Part shown: positions 26,979 to 35,837 of the stretch, piece by piece | Layout: every line of letters starts with the position of its first letter | Numbering within the stretch: position 1 is the stretch's first letter | NCBI GenBank assembly: GCA_020162035.1 | Contig: JAIUNM010000020.1 | Location: 1-64,000 of the forward strand | Length of the DNA stretch: 64,000 nt | Reading direction: 5' to 3' | Origin: Bacteroidota bacterium | Lineage (GTDB): Bacteria; Bacteroidota; Bacteroidia; B-17B0; Aurantibacillaceae | Program-made: the position numbers and the translations under genes | The notes under the pieces: model-generated | Seen by the model: only the letters and a program-made list of their open reading frames with translations | What the model was told of the DNA's origin: nothing | Database searches by the model: none

Positions 26979-29183
26979 ATGAGTAACAAAAAAAACGAGC
27001 AACCGGTAGATAAAAACATTGAAAAAGATAATATGAGTATTTTAGAAAGTATTCGTAAACGTACCGGTTTATTAGTAGGTATAGTAGGATTAGCATTAGT
27101 AATATTCGTACTTCAAAGTTTATTAGGATCTGGCGCAAGCATATTTGGTGGCAGCGATGAAATGACTGTTGGAAAAATAAATGGCATCAAAATAGATAGA
27201 AATGAATTTGCATCACGTGTTGAAAATCAATTAAATATGGTAAGACAAAATCGTCAAACCCAAGATATTGATGATGCTACTCGCGGACAAGTGGTAGAAT
27301 ATGTTTGGAATCAATATGTTTCTGATTTAGTTATAAAACCACAATACAATAAATTAGGAATTATGGTTGGAGATGATGAATTATACCATAAAGTGGTAAT
27401 GGAACCAATGCCATTTATCCTTCAACAAATATCTGATCCTCAAACAGGACAATTAAACCCAAGCTTTGCAAAACCAGATGGCACTTTAGACCCAAATAAA
27501 TGGAAACAAGCAATACAAAGCGTTACAGGCGACCAAGAAAAAGCAGTTTTACAAATGGAAGAGCAAGTTGCTCAAATGCGAATGGGTGAAAAATATATGG
27601 CTCTTATTAAAAAAGGTTTATATGTTACAACTGCCGAAGCAAAAGCTAGTATGGCAAATAATAGCACGCAAGTAAACCTTGCTTATGTAATGAAACCTTA
27701 CACATCTATACCTGATAGTAGTGTAAAAGTTACAGATGCAGATATTCAAAACTATTATAACGATCATAAATATGAATTTTACAACCCTGAAACATCGCGT
27801 AATATTGAATATGTTACATATAATGTTTTAGCTAGTGATAAAGATTTGGCAGAAATTGAAGCAGACGCAAAACGTACTGCTGAAGAGTTTAAAACAAAAC
27901 CAATAAAAGAAGATAGTGCATTTATTCAAGTAGAATCTGAAAATGGAGTTGTAACTATTCAAGATTTTACTAAAAAAACAATGATTATTAGAGACTCTAG
28001 TATATTTACTGCTCCTGTTGGTTCTGTATTTGGGCCATATAACGAAGGAGCATATTTTAAAATATATAAATTACATGGGGTTAAATCAATTGCTGATAGT
28101 GCAAAAGTTCGTCATATATTAATTGGAACACAAACAGACCCTAAAACACAGCAACCAACAAGAAGTATGGAAGCTTGTAAAAGAATTGCTGATAGTTTAA
28201 TTGTATTGTTAAAAGATAAAAAAGTAACATTTGATACTTTAGTTAAAACAGTAAGTGATGATCCAGGAAGTAAATCAAATGGAGGAGATTATGGTTGGTT
28301 TGATGAAAACAAACAATTTGTTGAACCATTTAAAATGGCAGGCTTAATGGGAACAAAAGGGAATTTATCGGCTGTTCAAACTCAATTTGGTTATCATATA
28401 ATAGAAGTGTTAGATGTTTCTAAAACAAGACACGATTCATATAAAGTTGCGCAAATATTTAAATTAATAGCACCAAGTGATGAAACTAACCAAACAATTT
28501 TTGCTAAAGCAAGCGAATTTGCTGGTAAACATAATACTGGCGAATTATTTGATAAAGGTATAGAAACAGAAAAATTAACAAAAAGAATTGGCGAAAACAT
28601 TAAAGAAAGTGATAGAACAATTGTAGGATTAGATAATGTTAAAGAAATAGTAAGATGGATGTACACTGCTAAAAAAGGAGAAGTAAGTGTTTTTTCGTTA
28701 AATGATAAACATGTTGTAGTAAAACTTTCTGCTATAAATAATAAAGGAACAAAACCACTTGAAGACGTTAAAGATCTTGTAAAATTAAAAGCTATAAACG
28801 TAAAAAAAGCTGAACAATTTTCAAAAGAATTTACCGCTGCTGGGAACACTGTTCAACAAATTGCTGCAAAATTAAATTTACAAGAAACTACAATGGATGA
28901 TTTTAATTTAAGTAGCAGAAATATAAAAGGAGCTGGTATTGATAATATTTTATCAGGTACAATTGCTGGTTTAAAAAATGGTGCAACTAGTAAAGTTATT
29001 GCAGGTGATAATGGTGTATTTGTTGTTCAAATTAAATCTAAAAAAGAAAACCCATCGCCAATGGATGAAAAAACTGTACAAAAACAATTAGAGATGATGT
29101 ACTCTACTAATGCAGATCAAAATTCGTTTACTGCATTGCAAGAATTAGCTGATATTGAAGACCACAAAGGAAGAATTGAATAA
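26979..29183 (+). CDS. PpiD/SurA-like periplasmic peptidyl-prolyl isomerase
   Basis: 734 residues. A short cytoplasmic tail is followed by one membrane anchor (GLLVGIVGLALVIFVLQSLL, about 31-50), a SurA_N-like helical chaperone region (to about 250), a PPIC-type parvulin domain (about 370-490, with VRHILIGT, SDDPGSKSNGGDYGW and QTQFGYHIIEV) and a C-terminal second parvulin-like or chaperone region. It should fold outer-membrane and secreted proteins on the periplasmic side of the inner membrane. It has its own promoter and a strong terminator, so it forms a single-gene unit. Confidence 0.92.
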   Translation: MSNKKNEQPVDKNIEKDNMSILESIRKRTGLLVGIVGLALVIFVLQSLLGSGASIFGGSDEMTVGKINGIKIDRNEFASRVENQLNMVRQNRQTQDIDDATRGQVVEYVWNQYVSDLVIKPQYNKLGIMVGDDELYHKVVMEPMPFILQQISDPQTGQLNPSFAKPDGTLDPNKWKQAIQSVTGDQEKAVLQMEEQVAQMRMGEKYMALIKKGLYVTTAEAKASMANNSTQVNLAYVMKPYTSIPDSSVKVTDADIQNYYNDHKYEFYNPETSRNIEYVTYNVLASDKDLAEIEADAKRTAEEFKTKPIKEDSAFIQVESENGVVTIQDFTKKTMIIRDSSIFTAPVGSVFGPYNEGAYFKIYKLHGVKSIADSAKVRHILIGTQTDPKTQQPTRSMEACKRIADSLIVLLKDKKVTFDTLVKTVSDDPGSKSNGGDYGWFDENKQFVEPFKMAGLMGTKGNLSAVQTQFGYHIIEVLDVSKTRHDSYKVAQIFKLIAPSDETNQTIFAKASEFAGKHNTGELFDKGIETEKLTKRIGENIKESDRTIVGLDNVKEIVRWMYTAKKGEVSVFSLNDKHVVVKLSAINNKGTKPLEDVKDLVKLKAINVKKAEQFSKEFTAAGNTVQQIAAKLNLQETTMDDFNLSSRNIKGAGIDNILSGTIAGLKNGATSKVIAGDNGVFVVQIKSKKENPSPMDEKTVQKQLEMMYSTNADQNSFTALQELADIEDHKGRIE

Positions 29184-29204
29184 CATAAATAAATTTATTA
29201 ATTT

Positions 29205-29236
29205 AAAAAGCAGTTGTATTTTCAACTGCTTTTTTT
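29205..29236 (+). terminator. Rho-independent terminator after the PpiD-like gene
   Basis: AAAAAGCAGTTG, loop TATTTT, CAACTGC followed by seven T. The perfect 12-bp stem (counting A-T pairs) sits 21 bases after the stop codon. Confidence 0.9.
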
Positions 29237-29246
29237 ATATACACAA

Positions 29247-30134
29247 ATGAAATTAAAAAATATAATAACCTCAATTTTTTGTGTTGGTTTTTACATAATT
29301 CTTGCACAAACAAGTTCTACTTTATTGTATAAAGTAACTAAAAATGATTTAAAAAATCCAAGTTACATTTGGGGTACATATCATTTGCTTTCAAAAAAAT
29401 TTATTGATGAGGAAAAACCAAAAGTTAACACAGCACTTAAAAAATGTGAAGGCATAATAGTTGAAGTTGAAATAAATGAACATGAAAATTTGAAATTATT
29501 ACCTTATTTGGTTGCACCAAAAGATTCTACAATACCTATAATATTAACAGAAAATGAATATGAATTAGTTTCAAGAATTTTAAAAAAAGAAACTGGTTTA
29601 AACCTTTCATCATTTAATAAATTAAAGCCATTTAATATAACTGCAGCTTTAATAAAACAAAGCAATATAAAATCAATTAACGATTCAAAAAAATACGGCA
29701 ATAGTGCGATGGATTTAGATTTTATTGAATACGCAAATACAAACAACTTAAGTATTACCGCACTTGAAACTGTTGATGAACAAGCAAATTTATTGTTTAA
29801 ATCAAGTATTGCATCTCAAAAAAAAGCATTATTAACAACAATAAATGAAATTAATAAAGTAAAATACTTGCAAGATAGTTTATATTTTGCCTATAAAAAT
29901 GAAGATGTAAAATTACTTGAAAATTTATTAAATAATTATGAATATGAAGCTAATGAAATGGACATGGAAGCTTTACTTAAAAACAGAAATTTAAATTGGG
30001 TTAATAAATTACCAAACTTATTTAAAGAAAAAAGTCAGTTTGTTGCAGTAGGGGCAGGGCATTTATTGGGTGAATTTGGTATATTAAATTTATTGAAAAA
30101 ATTAGGATATCAAATAGAACCCATTACTCAATAA
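29247..30134 (+). CDS. TraB/GumN family protein
   Basis: 295 residues from the ATG at 29247, which lies after the terminator; a TTG at 29214 is inside the hairpin and is rejected. Signal peptide to ILAQ, then the family landmarks WGTYHLL (GTxH, about residue 35), VEVEI and the C-terminal VGAGHLLGEFG. Members of the Tiki/TraB fold are probably metal-dependent proteases; the substrate here is unknown. It should be periplasmic or surface-exposed. Confidence 0.9.
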   Translation: MKLKNIITSIFCVGFYIILAQTSSTLLYKVTKNDLKNPSYIWGTYHLLSKKFIDEEKPKVNTALKKCEGIIVEVEINEHENLKLLPYLVAPKDSTIPIILTENEYELVSRILKKETGLNLSSFNKLKPFNITAALIKQSNIKSINDSKKYGNSAMDLDFIEYANTNNLSITALETVDEQANLLFKSSIASQKKALLTTINEINKVKYLQDSLYFAYKNEDVKLLENLLNNYEYEANEMDMEALLKNRNLNWVNKLPNLFKEKSQFVAVGAGHLLGEFGILNLLKKLGYQIEPITQ

Positions 30135-30310
30135 AGTTATTTAATTAAAGCGCACTTAATTTTAATTAAAAAAATATTACAAATAATAGTATTTTCTTAA
30201 AAATAACATAAAAGCAATATAAATTTCATAAAATAAGTTATTTTAACCCTTTTAATTTTACATGAAAAGATTATTTGTTTAAATAATTTTTAATTTTACA
30301 TAAAAAAATT

Positions 30311-30895
30311 ATGGGAAGAGGTTTAATAATCGGAATAATATTTATTGTAATTGCATTATTTGCAAGTGTTTGGTCTTGTAACAAACGAAATAGCTTTATT
30401 GGCTTACGCGAAAACGCTAAAGCCCAGTGGCAACAATTAGAAAGTCAATACCAACGCAGGGCAGATTTAGTACCAAACATTGTAGCAAGCGTTAAAGGCG
30501 AAGCTAATTTTGAGAAAAGTACTTTAGAAGGCGTAATTGGCGCACGCGCAAAAGCAACTCAAGTAACTATAAATCCCGAAAATTTAGATGAAGCATCTAT
30601 TCAAAAATACAAAGCTGTACAAGGCGAATTAAGTAGCGCATTATCTCGTTTAATGATGGTTACTGAAAATTATCCTAATTTAAAAGCTAATGCGGCATTT
30701 GCTGATTTAAGAGTAACACTAGAAGGTTGCGAAAACAGAATTGCTACTGAACGTATGAAATATAACGATATGGCACGCGATTTTAATAAGGCAATTCAAT
30801 TTTTCCCAGGTAGTTTAATTGCTGGTAGTATGGCACAACTTCCTTATTTTGAAGCTGACGCAGGAGCTGAAAAAGCGCCAAAAGTTGAATTTTAA
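30311..30895 (+). CDS. lemA: LemA family protein
   Basis: 194 residues with one N-terminal membrane helix (LIIGIIFIVIALFASVW) followed by the helical-bundle domain. The diagnostic segments QLESQYQRRADLVPNIV and ENYPNLKAN are present. Its function is unknown; the family is often linked to TPM-domain genes as here, and an envelope role is inferred. The 176 bases upstream (30135-30310) contain only A+T-rich sequence with a repeated TTTTAATTTTACAT and no clear promoter match. Confidence 0.92.
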   Translation: MGRGLIIGIIFIVIALFASVWSCNKRNSFIGLRENAKAQWQQLESQYQRRADLVPNIVASVKGEANFEKSTLEGVIGARAKATQVTINPENLDEASIQKYKAVQGELSSALSRLMMVTENYPNLKANAAFADLRVTLEGCENRIATERMKYNDMARDFNKAIQFFPGSLIAGSMAQLPYFEADAGAEKAPKVEF

Positions 30896-30899
30896 TTTA

Positions 30900-31334
30900 A
30901 TGAAAACAGCTAAAAATTTTTTCACTAAACAAGAACAAGAATTATTAGTTAATTCTATTAGTACTGCTGAGCTTAAAACCTCTGGCGAAATTAGGTTACA
31001 CATTGATAATATTTGTTTAGGAGATGTAATAAAGCGAACAGAAAAAGTTTTTACTAAACTAAATATGCACCAAACTGCCGAACGCAATGGTGTTTTAATT
31101 TATTTATCAATATTAGATAAAAAAATTGCAGTTGTTGGTGATATTGGCATTCATCAAAAACTTGGTGCCGAATTTTGGAACGAAACAGTTAACGAATTAA
31201 TTGAAAAGTTTAAATCAGGAAATAAAGCACTTGCTTTAGCCGATTGTATTTTACATTGTGGCAATCAATTAGGTAAATATTTTCCACGAAAAATTAATGA
31301 TAAAAACGAATTAAATAATAATTTATCGTTTTAA
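30900..31334 (+). CDS. TPM-domain protein, soluble
   Basis: 144 residues from the ATG at 30900, four bases after the lemA stop codon. There is no signal peptide and no membrane helix. The TPM fold is recognisable from SGEIRLHID and the RNGVLIYLSILDKKIAVVGD segment. It is the second gene of a lemA-TPM-TPM operon, an arrangement common in Bacteroidota. Confidence 0.85.
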   Translation: MKTAKNFFTKQEQELLVNSISTAELKTSGEIRLHIDNICLGDVIKRTEKVFTKLNMHQTAERNGVLIYLSILDKKIAVVGDIGIHQKLGAEFWNETVNELIEKFKSGNKALALADCILHCGNQLGKYFPRKINDKNELNNNLSF

Positions 31335-31336
31335 CT

Positions 31337-32074
31337 ATGAAAAAAGTTTTAAGTCTTTTATTTATCTTAATTGTAAACTTATTTGTTGCTCAAGTAACTT
31401 CTCGTCCAAGTCCTCAAAGGTTATATAATAATTTATCAAAAGAGTATCCTCAGTTTTTAAATTCAATCGAAGCTCAACAAATTGAAGAAAAACTACTTCA
31501 ATTTAGTAAAGAAACATCAAACCAAATATGTGTTGTTATAGTTGATGATTTGAACGGTTATTCACCTGCTGATTATGCAACTTCTATTATAAACGAGTGG
31601 GGGGTAGGTAAAAAAGATTTAAATAATGGCATTGTAGTTTTATTAAAACCAAATAGCAGAGATTTGTTTATTGCCGTTGGTTATGGCTTAGAAGGCGCAA
31701 TACCAGATTTAGCTACAAAACGAATTCGTGAAAACGAAATGAATCCTTATTTAAAAAACGGCGAAAATTATAACGCAATAGATAAGGGTACAACTGTTTT
31801 AATGCAGTTAGCTAAAGGCGAAATAAATCAAAAAGATTACACAGCTAAAAGTGGTGAATCATTAAAAAATAAAATTTTAACTTTCGTATTAATTTTTATT
31901 TTATTTTTTATTATTTCATCTTTTTTTTCAAAAAATGGCGGAGGCGGCACAACCTTTTCAAGAGGAGGAACAACATATTGGGGCGGAGGAAGCAGTTTTG
32001 GAAGTAGTGGGGGCGGTTTTGGTGGATTTGGCGGCGGCAGCTCTGGTGGTGGTGGTTCCGGTGGAAAGTGGTAA
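31337..32074 (+). CDS. TPM-domain membrane protein (YgcG-like)
   Basis: 245 residues: signal peptide (to VAQ), TPM domain (about 35-170, with NGIVVLLKPNSRDLFIAVG and GYGLEGAIPD), one membrane helix (about 180-200) and a Gly/Ser-rich tail ending GGSGGKW. The domain should face the periplasm, with the glycine-rich tail beyond the membrane helix. It starts two bases after the previous stop codon. The stop is 12 bases from the convergent lipoprotein gene. Confidence 0.9.
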   Translation: MKKVLSLLFILIVNLFVAQVTSRPSPQRLYNNLSKEYPQFLNSIEAQQIEEKLLQFSKETSNQICVVIVDDLNGYSPADYATSIINEWGVGKKDLNNGIVVLLKPNSRDLFIAVGYGLEGAIPDLATKRIRENEMNPYLKNGENYNAIDKGTTVLMQLAKGEINQKDYTAKSGESLKNKILTFVLIFILFFIISSFFSKNGGGGTTFSRGGTTYWGGGSSFGSSGGGFGGFGGGSSGGGGSGGKW

Positions 32075-32086
32075 TCAAAATATTTT

Positions 32087-33160
32087 TTAAGGAACAATAA
32101 AATTTATTTGAGTGTTTATTGGGGTGGTTGCTAATGCTGATAAATTTAAAATGGCATTAGTTGTACTCATCCAATCTCCACTATTTATTACGCCATCACT
32201 ATTATTATCATAAAAAGCATAAAAATAATAAGTTCCAGGGTGCATGTAATTAAATGTAAAATTAGTGCTACTTGCATTTAAAATTACATAACGTGATTTG
32301 TACTTTAAATTTGCAGAGTTAAATGTTATACCTGAAAATAATGGCTGTGTTGTAAAAACTAAAAACACTTTTTTAGAAGAAACAGGTGTTAAAGTTGATG
32401 TGAAATTATAACTCGCATTGGCTTTACCTAAATAAGGCTGCGCAGTTTCTGGGTAAGGGTCTCCTACAGGAACAGAATTTGTAGAATAAAATATAGATTC
32501 GGGAATACTATTAAAACTATTTGTAAAATCAATCCTAACAGTGTTTTTTGGAAATAAAAAATTAGTTATAGATGCTTGAACTGTTGTTGTATCTTGAAGT
32601 TTAGCTTTCCATGTCATATGAGGAGTAGCAGTGCTTTGAACATTATACTTATTGGTATAGGCTTTAATAAATAAGCTATCTGCTTTTAAAATTACTTCGG
32701 TATATGCTCTTTTTTTACCTTTTATAATTTCAGTAAATCGGTAAAATGAATTAACTCCGTTTTCAGCAACACTATCAGCTAAAAAGTATGAAACTCTTTT
32801 CATACCATTAAATGAACCTCCATTTCTAAAAGCAACTTTAAATTGATTATTGTATTTTGTAATAAAAAACGACATAAAAATATCATTTAATGTATCTAAC
32901 TCGTTTTTAGCAGAAACTTGATTTTCTGCAATTGGTCTAAAATCAACCACCCATTCAGAAAATCCACCTAACGGAGTTGTAGAGGTTACTTGACCATTCC
33001 ATAAACCACAAACTTTTTTTAAAACATTAAAACCATATGCATTAGTTGTTGGAGTTGTAACTGGTATAGGTTCAGGTGTTGGTTCTTCTTCTTGTTTAGA
33101 TTTGTTTTTACAACCAACTATAGTTAATATAAATATAAAAACTAATATAAGATGCTTCAT
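32087..33160 (-). CDS. Lipoprotein with Ig-like C-terminal domain
   Basis: 357 residues with signal peptide and lipobox VGC (Cys17), a Glu/Pro/Thr-rich linker, a beta-rich middle domain (about 45-200) starting near VCGLWNGQV, and a C-terminal Ig/E-set-like domain (about 245-355, with YFYAFYDNNSDGVI, which resembles a calcium-binding loop). It looks like a surface lipoprotein; no enzyme motif is seen. Confidence 0.75.
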   Translation of the reverse strand: MKHLILVFIFILTIVGCKNKSKQEEEPTPEPIPVTTPTTNAYGFNVLKKVCGLWNGQVTSTTPLGGFSEWVVDFRPIAENQVSAKNELDTLNDIFMSFFITKYNNQFKVAFRNGGSFNGMKRVSYFLADSVAENGVNSFYRFTEIIKGKKRAYTEVILKADSLFIKAYTNKYNVQSTATPHMTWKAKLQDTTTVQASITNFLFPKNTVRIDFTNSFNSIPESIFYSTNSVPVGDPYPETAQPYLGKANASYNFTSTLTPVSSKKVFLVFTTQPLFSGITFNSANLKYKSRYVILNASSTNFTFNYMHPGTYYFYAFYDNNSDGVINSGDWMSTTNAILNLSALATTPINTQINFIVP

Positions 33161-33208
33161 AAATTATTAAGGCTTTAAATTATTTCTAAATTAATAAAAA
33201 AATAACAC

Positions 33209-33238
33209 TTTGAGTTTCAAAATATTAAATTAACTTTA
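33209..33238 (+). promoter_or_regulatory. Promoter of the TPR/SpoIIE gene
   Basis: TTTG (33209-33212), 18 bases, then TAACTTTA (33231-33238), one mismatch from TAnnTTTG. Only seven bases separate it from the GTG start at 33246, so the leader would be 0-3 bases. Confidence 0.6.
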
Positions 33239-33245
33239 TATTAAA

Positions 33246-35351
33246 GTGATAATCTCTAAAATATTCAAATTTATTAGTATTGCAATCTTTATTGTGTTGT
33301 TTAGCTCAATTAGTATTGGGCAAAACAATTACAATCTTGATAGTATTAAAACAGAATATAATAAGTCAAATGACGATTATGAAAAATTAAATTCAATTAA
33401 TTGGCTTGTATTTTATGAATATGGCAAAATAGATTCTTCAATTAAATATTTTAAAGTTGCTGAAAAAGAATTCAAAATAAGAAAATACATTTTTGGAGAA
33501 GCTTATGTTAATAGAACTTTAGCTATAGTTTATCAAAGCTATCATTTAAATGATAGTGCAATTAAACATTATAAAGCATCAATTAAACTATTTGAATCTA
33601 TTAAAAATGATACAATGATTGCGAAAACTTGCTCTAATTTGGGCTTTGTGTATTATTCTCAAGGTGATTACGATAAATCAATTGAAGTATATTTTTTAGG
33701 ATTAAAATTTGCTAAAAATTCAACTGATTATTTTACTTATGCATGGCTACATAATCAAATAGGTTTATCTTATAGTAACAAACCAAACCCCAATTATAAA
33801 TTAGCACTTGAGTACTATATGAAATCACTCGATATTCTTAAAAAAAATAATTTTATTAGTAGAAGTGGCTTAGTTCATTTGAGAATTGGTTCTGTTTATT
33901 TAAGACAAAAAAATGACTCTAAAGGTTTATATTATTTAAACAAAGCATTAAAAATTGGAAAAGACTATAATAATAAAACAGTTGTATTGTGGACACAGGT
34001 TGCTTTTGCAAAATACTATATTGATCATAATCAATATAATAAAGCAATAGAACTTGAGAATTATTGTGTAAAACAATTTATTAGCGGTTTTGATGTACCT
34101 GGAATAATTGATTCTTATAAAAACTTGGCAAACTGTAACCATAAATTAAATAACAATAAACTTGCTTTAATTCAAATTGATAGTGCAATTTATTACTCAA
34201 TAAACAATAATGTTTACGAAAAATTTAATAAAATATATGAATTAAAATCAGATATACACAAAGCCTTAGGCCAATATGATTTAGCTTTTGAATACTTTAA
34301 AAAATCTGTTCATGTAAAAGATTCTATTTTTTCTGAAGCAAATAACAAAAACATAATCGAGCTTCAAACCAAATTTGATACAGAAGGGAAAGAAAAAGAA
34401 ATTCAAATGCTTAATGTAGAAAAAGCCAGTGATAAAAAAATTAAATCTATTTTAACTGTTGCGTTTTCTGTTGCACTAATTTTAATAGTTTCAATTGTTT
34501 TTATAGTATTTAAAATTAATAAGGCTCGCAAACAATTAGCATTTCAAAAAACAGAAATTGAATTACAAAAACATGTAATTGAAGAAAAACATAAAGAAAT
34601 TACAGACAGTATAAATTATGCTGAAAGAATACAACACTCGCTTTTAGCAAGTAATAACATATTAACCAATAATTTAGATGATTATTTTATTTACTTTCAA
34701 CCTAAAGATGTAGTTAGTGGCGATTTTTATTGGGCAACAAACTTAAACAATGGTACGTTTGCTTTAATGTGTGCCGATAGTACAGGGCATGGTGTACCAG
34801 GTTCTATTATGAGCATTTTAAATATTTCGTGTTTAGAAAAAGCAATTGAAGTAGAAAATTTAACAGCCCCTAATGAAATTTTAAACCATACTCGTAAAAA
34901 AATAATTGAAACTTTAAAAAAAGATGGAAGTGAAGAAGGGGGTAAAGATGGTATGGATGGTAGTTTAATGTGTTTTGATTTTGACAGATTGGTATTAAAC
35001 TGTGCATGTGCTAATAACCCAATTTGGGTAATTAGAAATAATGAAATAATAGAAATTAAAGGAGATAGATTCCCAATTGGGAAACATGATAGAGATAATG
35101 TACCTTTTACATTTCAAACAATAAATTTAATTAAAGGAGATATGATTTATACTTTTACCGATGGTTTTCAGGATCAATTTGGCGGACCAAAAGGTAAAAA
35201 ATTTAAGTATAAAAATTTACAAGATTTGTTATTAAAAATAACAACAGAAACTTTAGAAAATCAAAAACAAATAGTATCATCTGCTTTTAATAATTGGAAA
35301 GGAAATTTAGAACAAGTTGATGATGTTACATTAATTGGAATTAGAATTTAA
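33246..35351 (+). CDS. TPR-sensor SpoIIE-family serine phosphatase
   Basis: 701 residues. The GTG start leads into a signal/anchor segment ending SIGQ. Then come about six tetratricopeptide-like helical repeats (residues 40-370), a membrane helix (about 400-420), a coiled coil (about 425-460) and a PP2C/SpoIIE phosphatase domain (about 470-700) with VVSGDFYW, ADSTGHGVPGS and FTDGFQDQ carrying the metal-binding acids. It should sense something in the periplasm through the TPRs and dephosphorylate a cytoplasmic partner. No anti-sigma or STAS gene is adjacent. Confidence 0.9.
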   Translation: MIISKIFKFISIAIFIVLFSSISIGQNNYNLDSIKTEYNKSNDDYEKLNSINWLVFYEYGKIDSSIKYFKVAEKEFKIRKYIFGEAYVNRTLAIVYQSYHLNDSAIKHYKASIKLFESIKNDTMIAKTCSNLGFVYYSQGDYDKSIEVYFLGLKFAKNSTDYFTYAWLHNQIGLSYSNKPNPNYKLALEYYMKSLDILKKNNFISRSGLVHLRIGSVYLRQKNDSKGLYYLNKALKIGKDYNNKTVVLWTQVAFAKYYIDHNQYNKAIELENYCVKQFISGFDVPGIIDSYKNLANCNHKLNNNKLALIQIDSAIYYSINNNVYEKFNKIYELKSDIHKALGQYDLAFEYFKKSVHVKDSIFSEANNKNIIELQTKFDTEGKEKEIQMLNVEKASDKKIKSILTVAFSVALILIVSIVFIVFKINKARKQLAFQKTEIELQKHVIEEKHKEITDSINYAERIQHSLLASNNILTNNLDDYFIYFQPKDVVSGDFYWATNLNNGTFALMCADSTGHGVPGSIMSILNISCLEKAIEVENLTAPNEILNHTRKKIIETLKKDGSEEGGKDGMDGSLMCFDFDRLVLNCACANNPIWVIRNNEIIEIKGDRFPIGKHDRDNVPFTFQTINLIKGDMIYTFTDGFQDQFGGPKGKKFKYKNLQDLLLKITTETLENQKQIVSSAFNNWKGNLEQVDDVTLIGIRI

Positions 35352-35362
35352 TAAAACAAAAA

Positions 35363-35381
35363 AGCCACCTAATAGGTGGCT
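35363..35381. terminator. Bidirectional terminator between convergent genes
   Basis: AGCCACCT, loop AAT, AGGTGGCT. On the minus strand the stem is followed by six T (TTTTTTGTTTT), and on the plus strand by CTAATTTTT. It serves the SpoIIE gene and the Cys/Lys-rich gene. Confidence 0.85.
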
Positions 35382-35404
35382 CTAATTTTTCAAGAAATAA
35401 ATTA

Positions 35405-35647
35405 TTATTTAGTTTCTGTTGCTTTTGTATCTGTAGCAGCATCAGCTTGTTCAGCTTTCTTTTTGCAGCAAGATTTTTTTTCACCTTTTTCGCAAGCTTC
35501 TTTTTTCTCACCAGCACAAGCTTTACCTTCACCTTTTTTGCAACATTCTTTTTTTGCTTTTTTGTCTTTATCGTCGCCTTTTGTGTTAGCAACAGCTGTG
35601 CTAGTTAATAAACCAGCAAATGCAGCTAATAATAATACTTTTTTCAT
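35405..35647 (-). CDS. Small secreted Cys/Lys-rich protein
   Basis: 80 residues: signal peptide (MKKVLLLAAFAGLLTSTAVA) and a mature part of about 60 residues made almost only of Lys, Glu, Gly, Ala and six Cys (two CC pairs, single Cys in KACAG and EACEKG). It has no globular-looking core. Metal or redox binding is a possible role but is only inferred from composition. It ends in a good terminator, which supports a real gene. Confidence 0.7.
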   Translation of the reverse strand: MKKVLLLAAFAGLLTSTAVANTKGDDKDKKAKKECCKKGEGKACAGEKKEACEKGEKKSCCKKKAEQADAATDTKATETK

Positions 35648-35818
35648 TTGGTTAAATTTAAATTTAGTGTAAAGTTAATAAAAAACTAAATATATAAAAG
35701 TTAATTTTTTAAAATATAATCTCGTAATTCTATCAATTTTAATGATTTAAGTCAACTTTTATTTTAAAGCTTATTAAAAAATGCTTTAGCTTTCTGAAAA
35801 AAAACACAATAAAAAGTG

Positions 35819-35826
35819 TATATTTG
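35819..35826 (+). promoter_or_regulatory. -7 box of the CorC-like gene
   Basis: TATATTTG is a perfect TAnnTTTG, 11 bases before the ATG at 35838. Confidence 0.6.
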
Positions 35827-35837
35827 ATTTTGAAAAT

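Noticed and set aside
28394..28849. Long minus-strand frame within the PpiD-like gene
   Set aside because: Antisense of a clear coding gene, without its own promoter or domain.
29214..29246. TTG start of the TraB/GumN gene
   Set aside because: It lies within the terminator hairpin of the preceding gene; the ATG at 29247 gives a clean signal peptide.
30135..30310. Possible small RNA or gene between the TraB/GumN and lemA genes
   Set aside because: Only A+T-rich sequence with a short repeated motif; no open frame, hairpin or clear promoter.
30819..30899. Longer form of the soluble TPM protein overlapping lemA
   Set aside because: The overlap with lemA would be 77 bases and the extra residues are frame noise; the ATG at 30900 follows the lemA stop codon directly.
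35376..35672. Plus-strand open frames opposite the Cys/Lys-rich gene
   Set aside because: They are shadows of the Lys-rich codons; only the minus strand has a signal peptide and a terminator in the right place.
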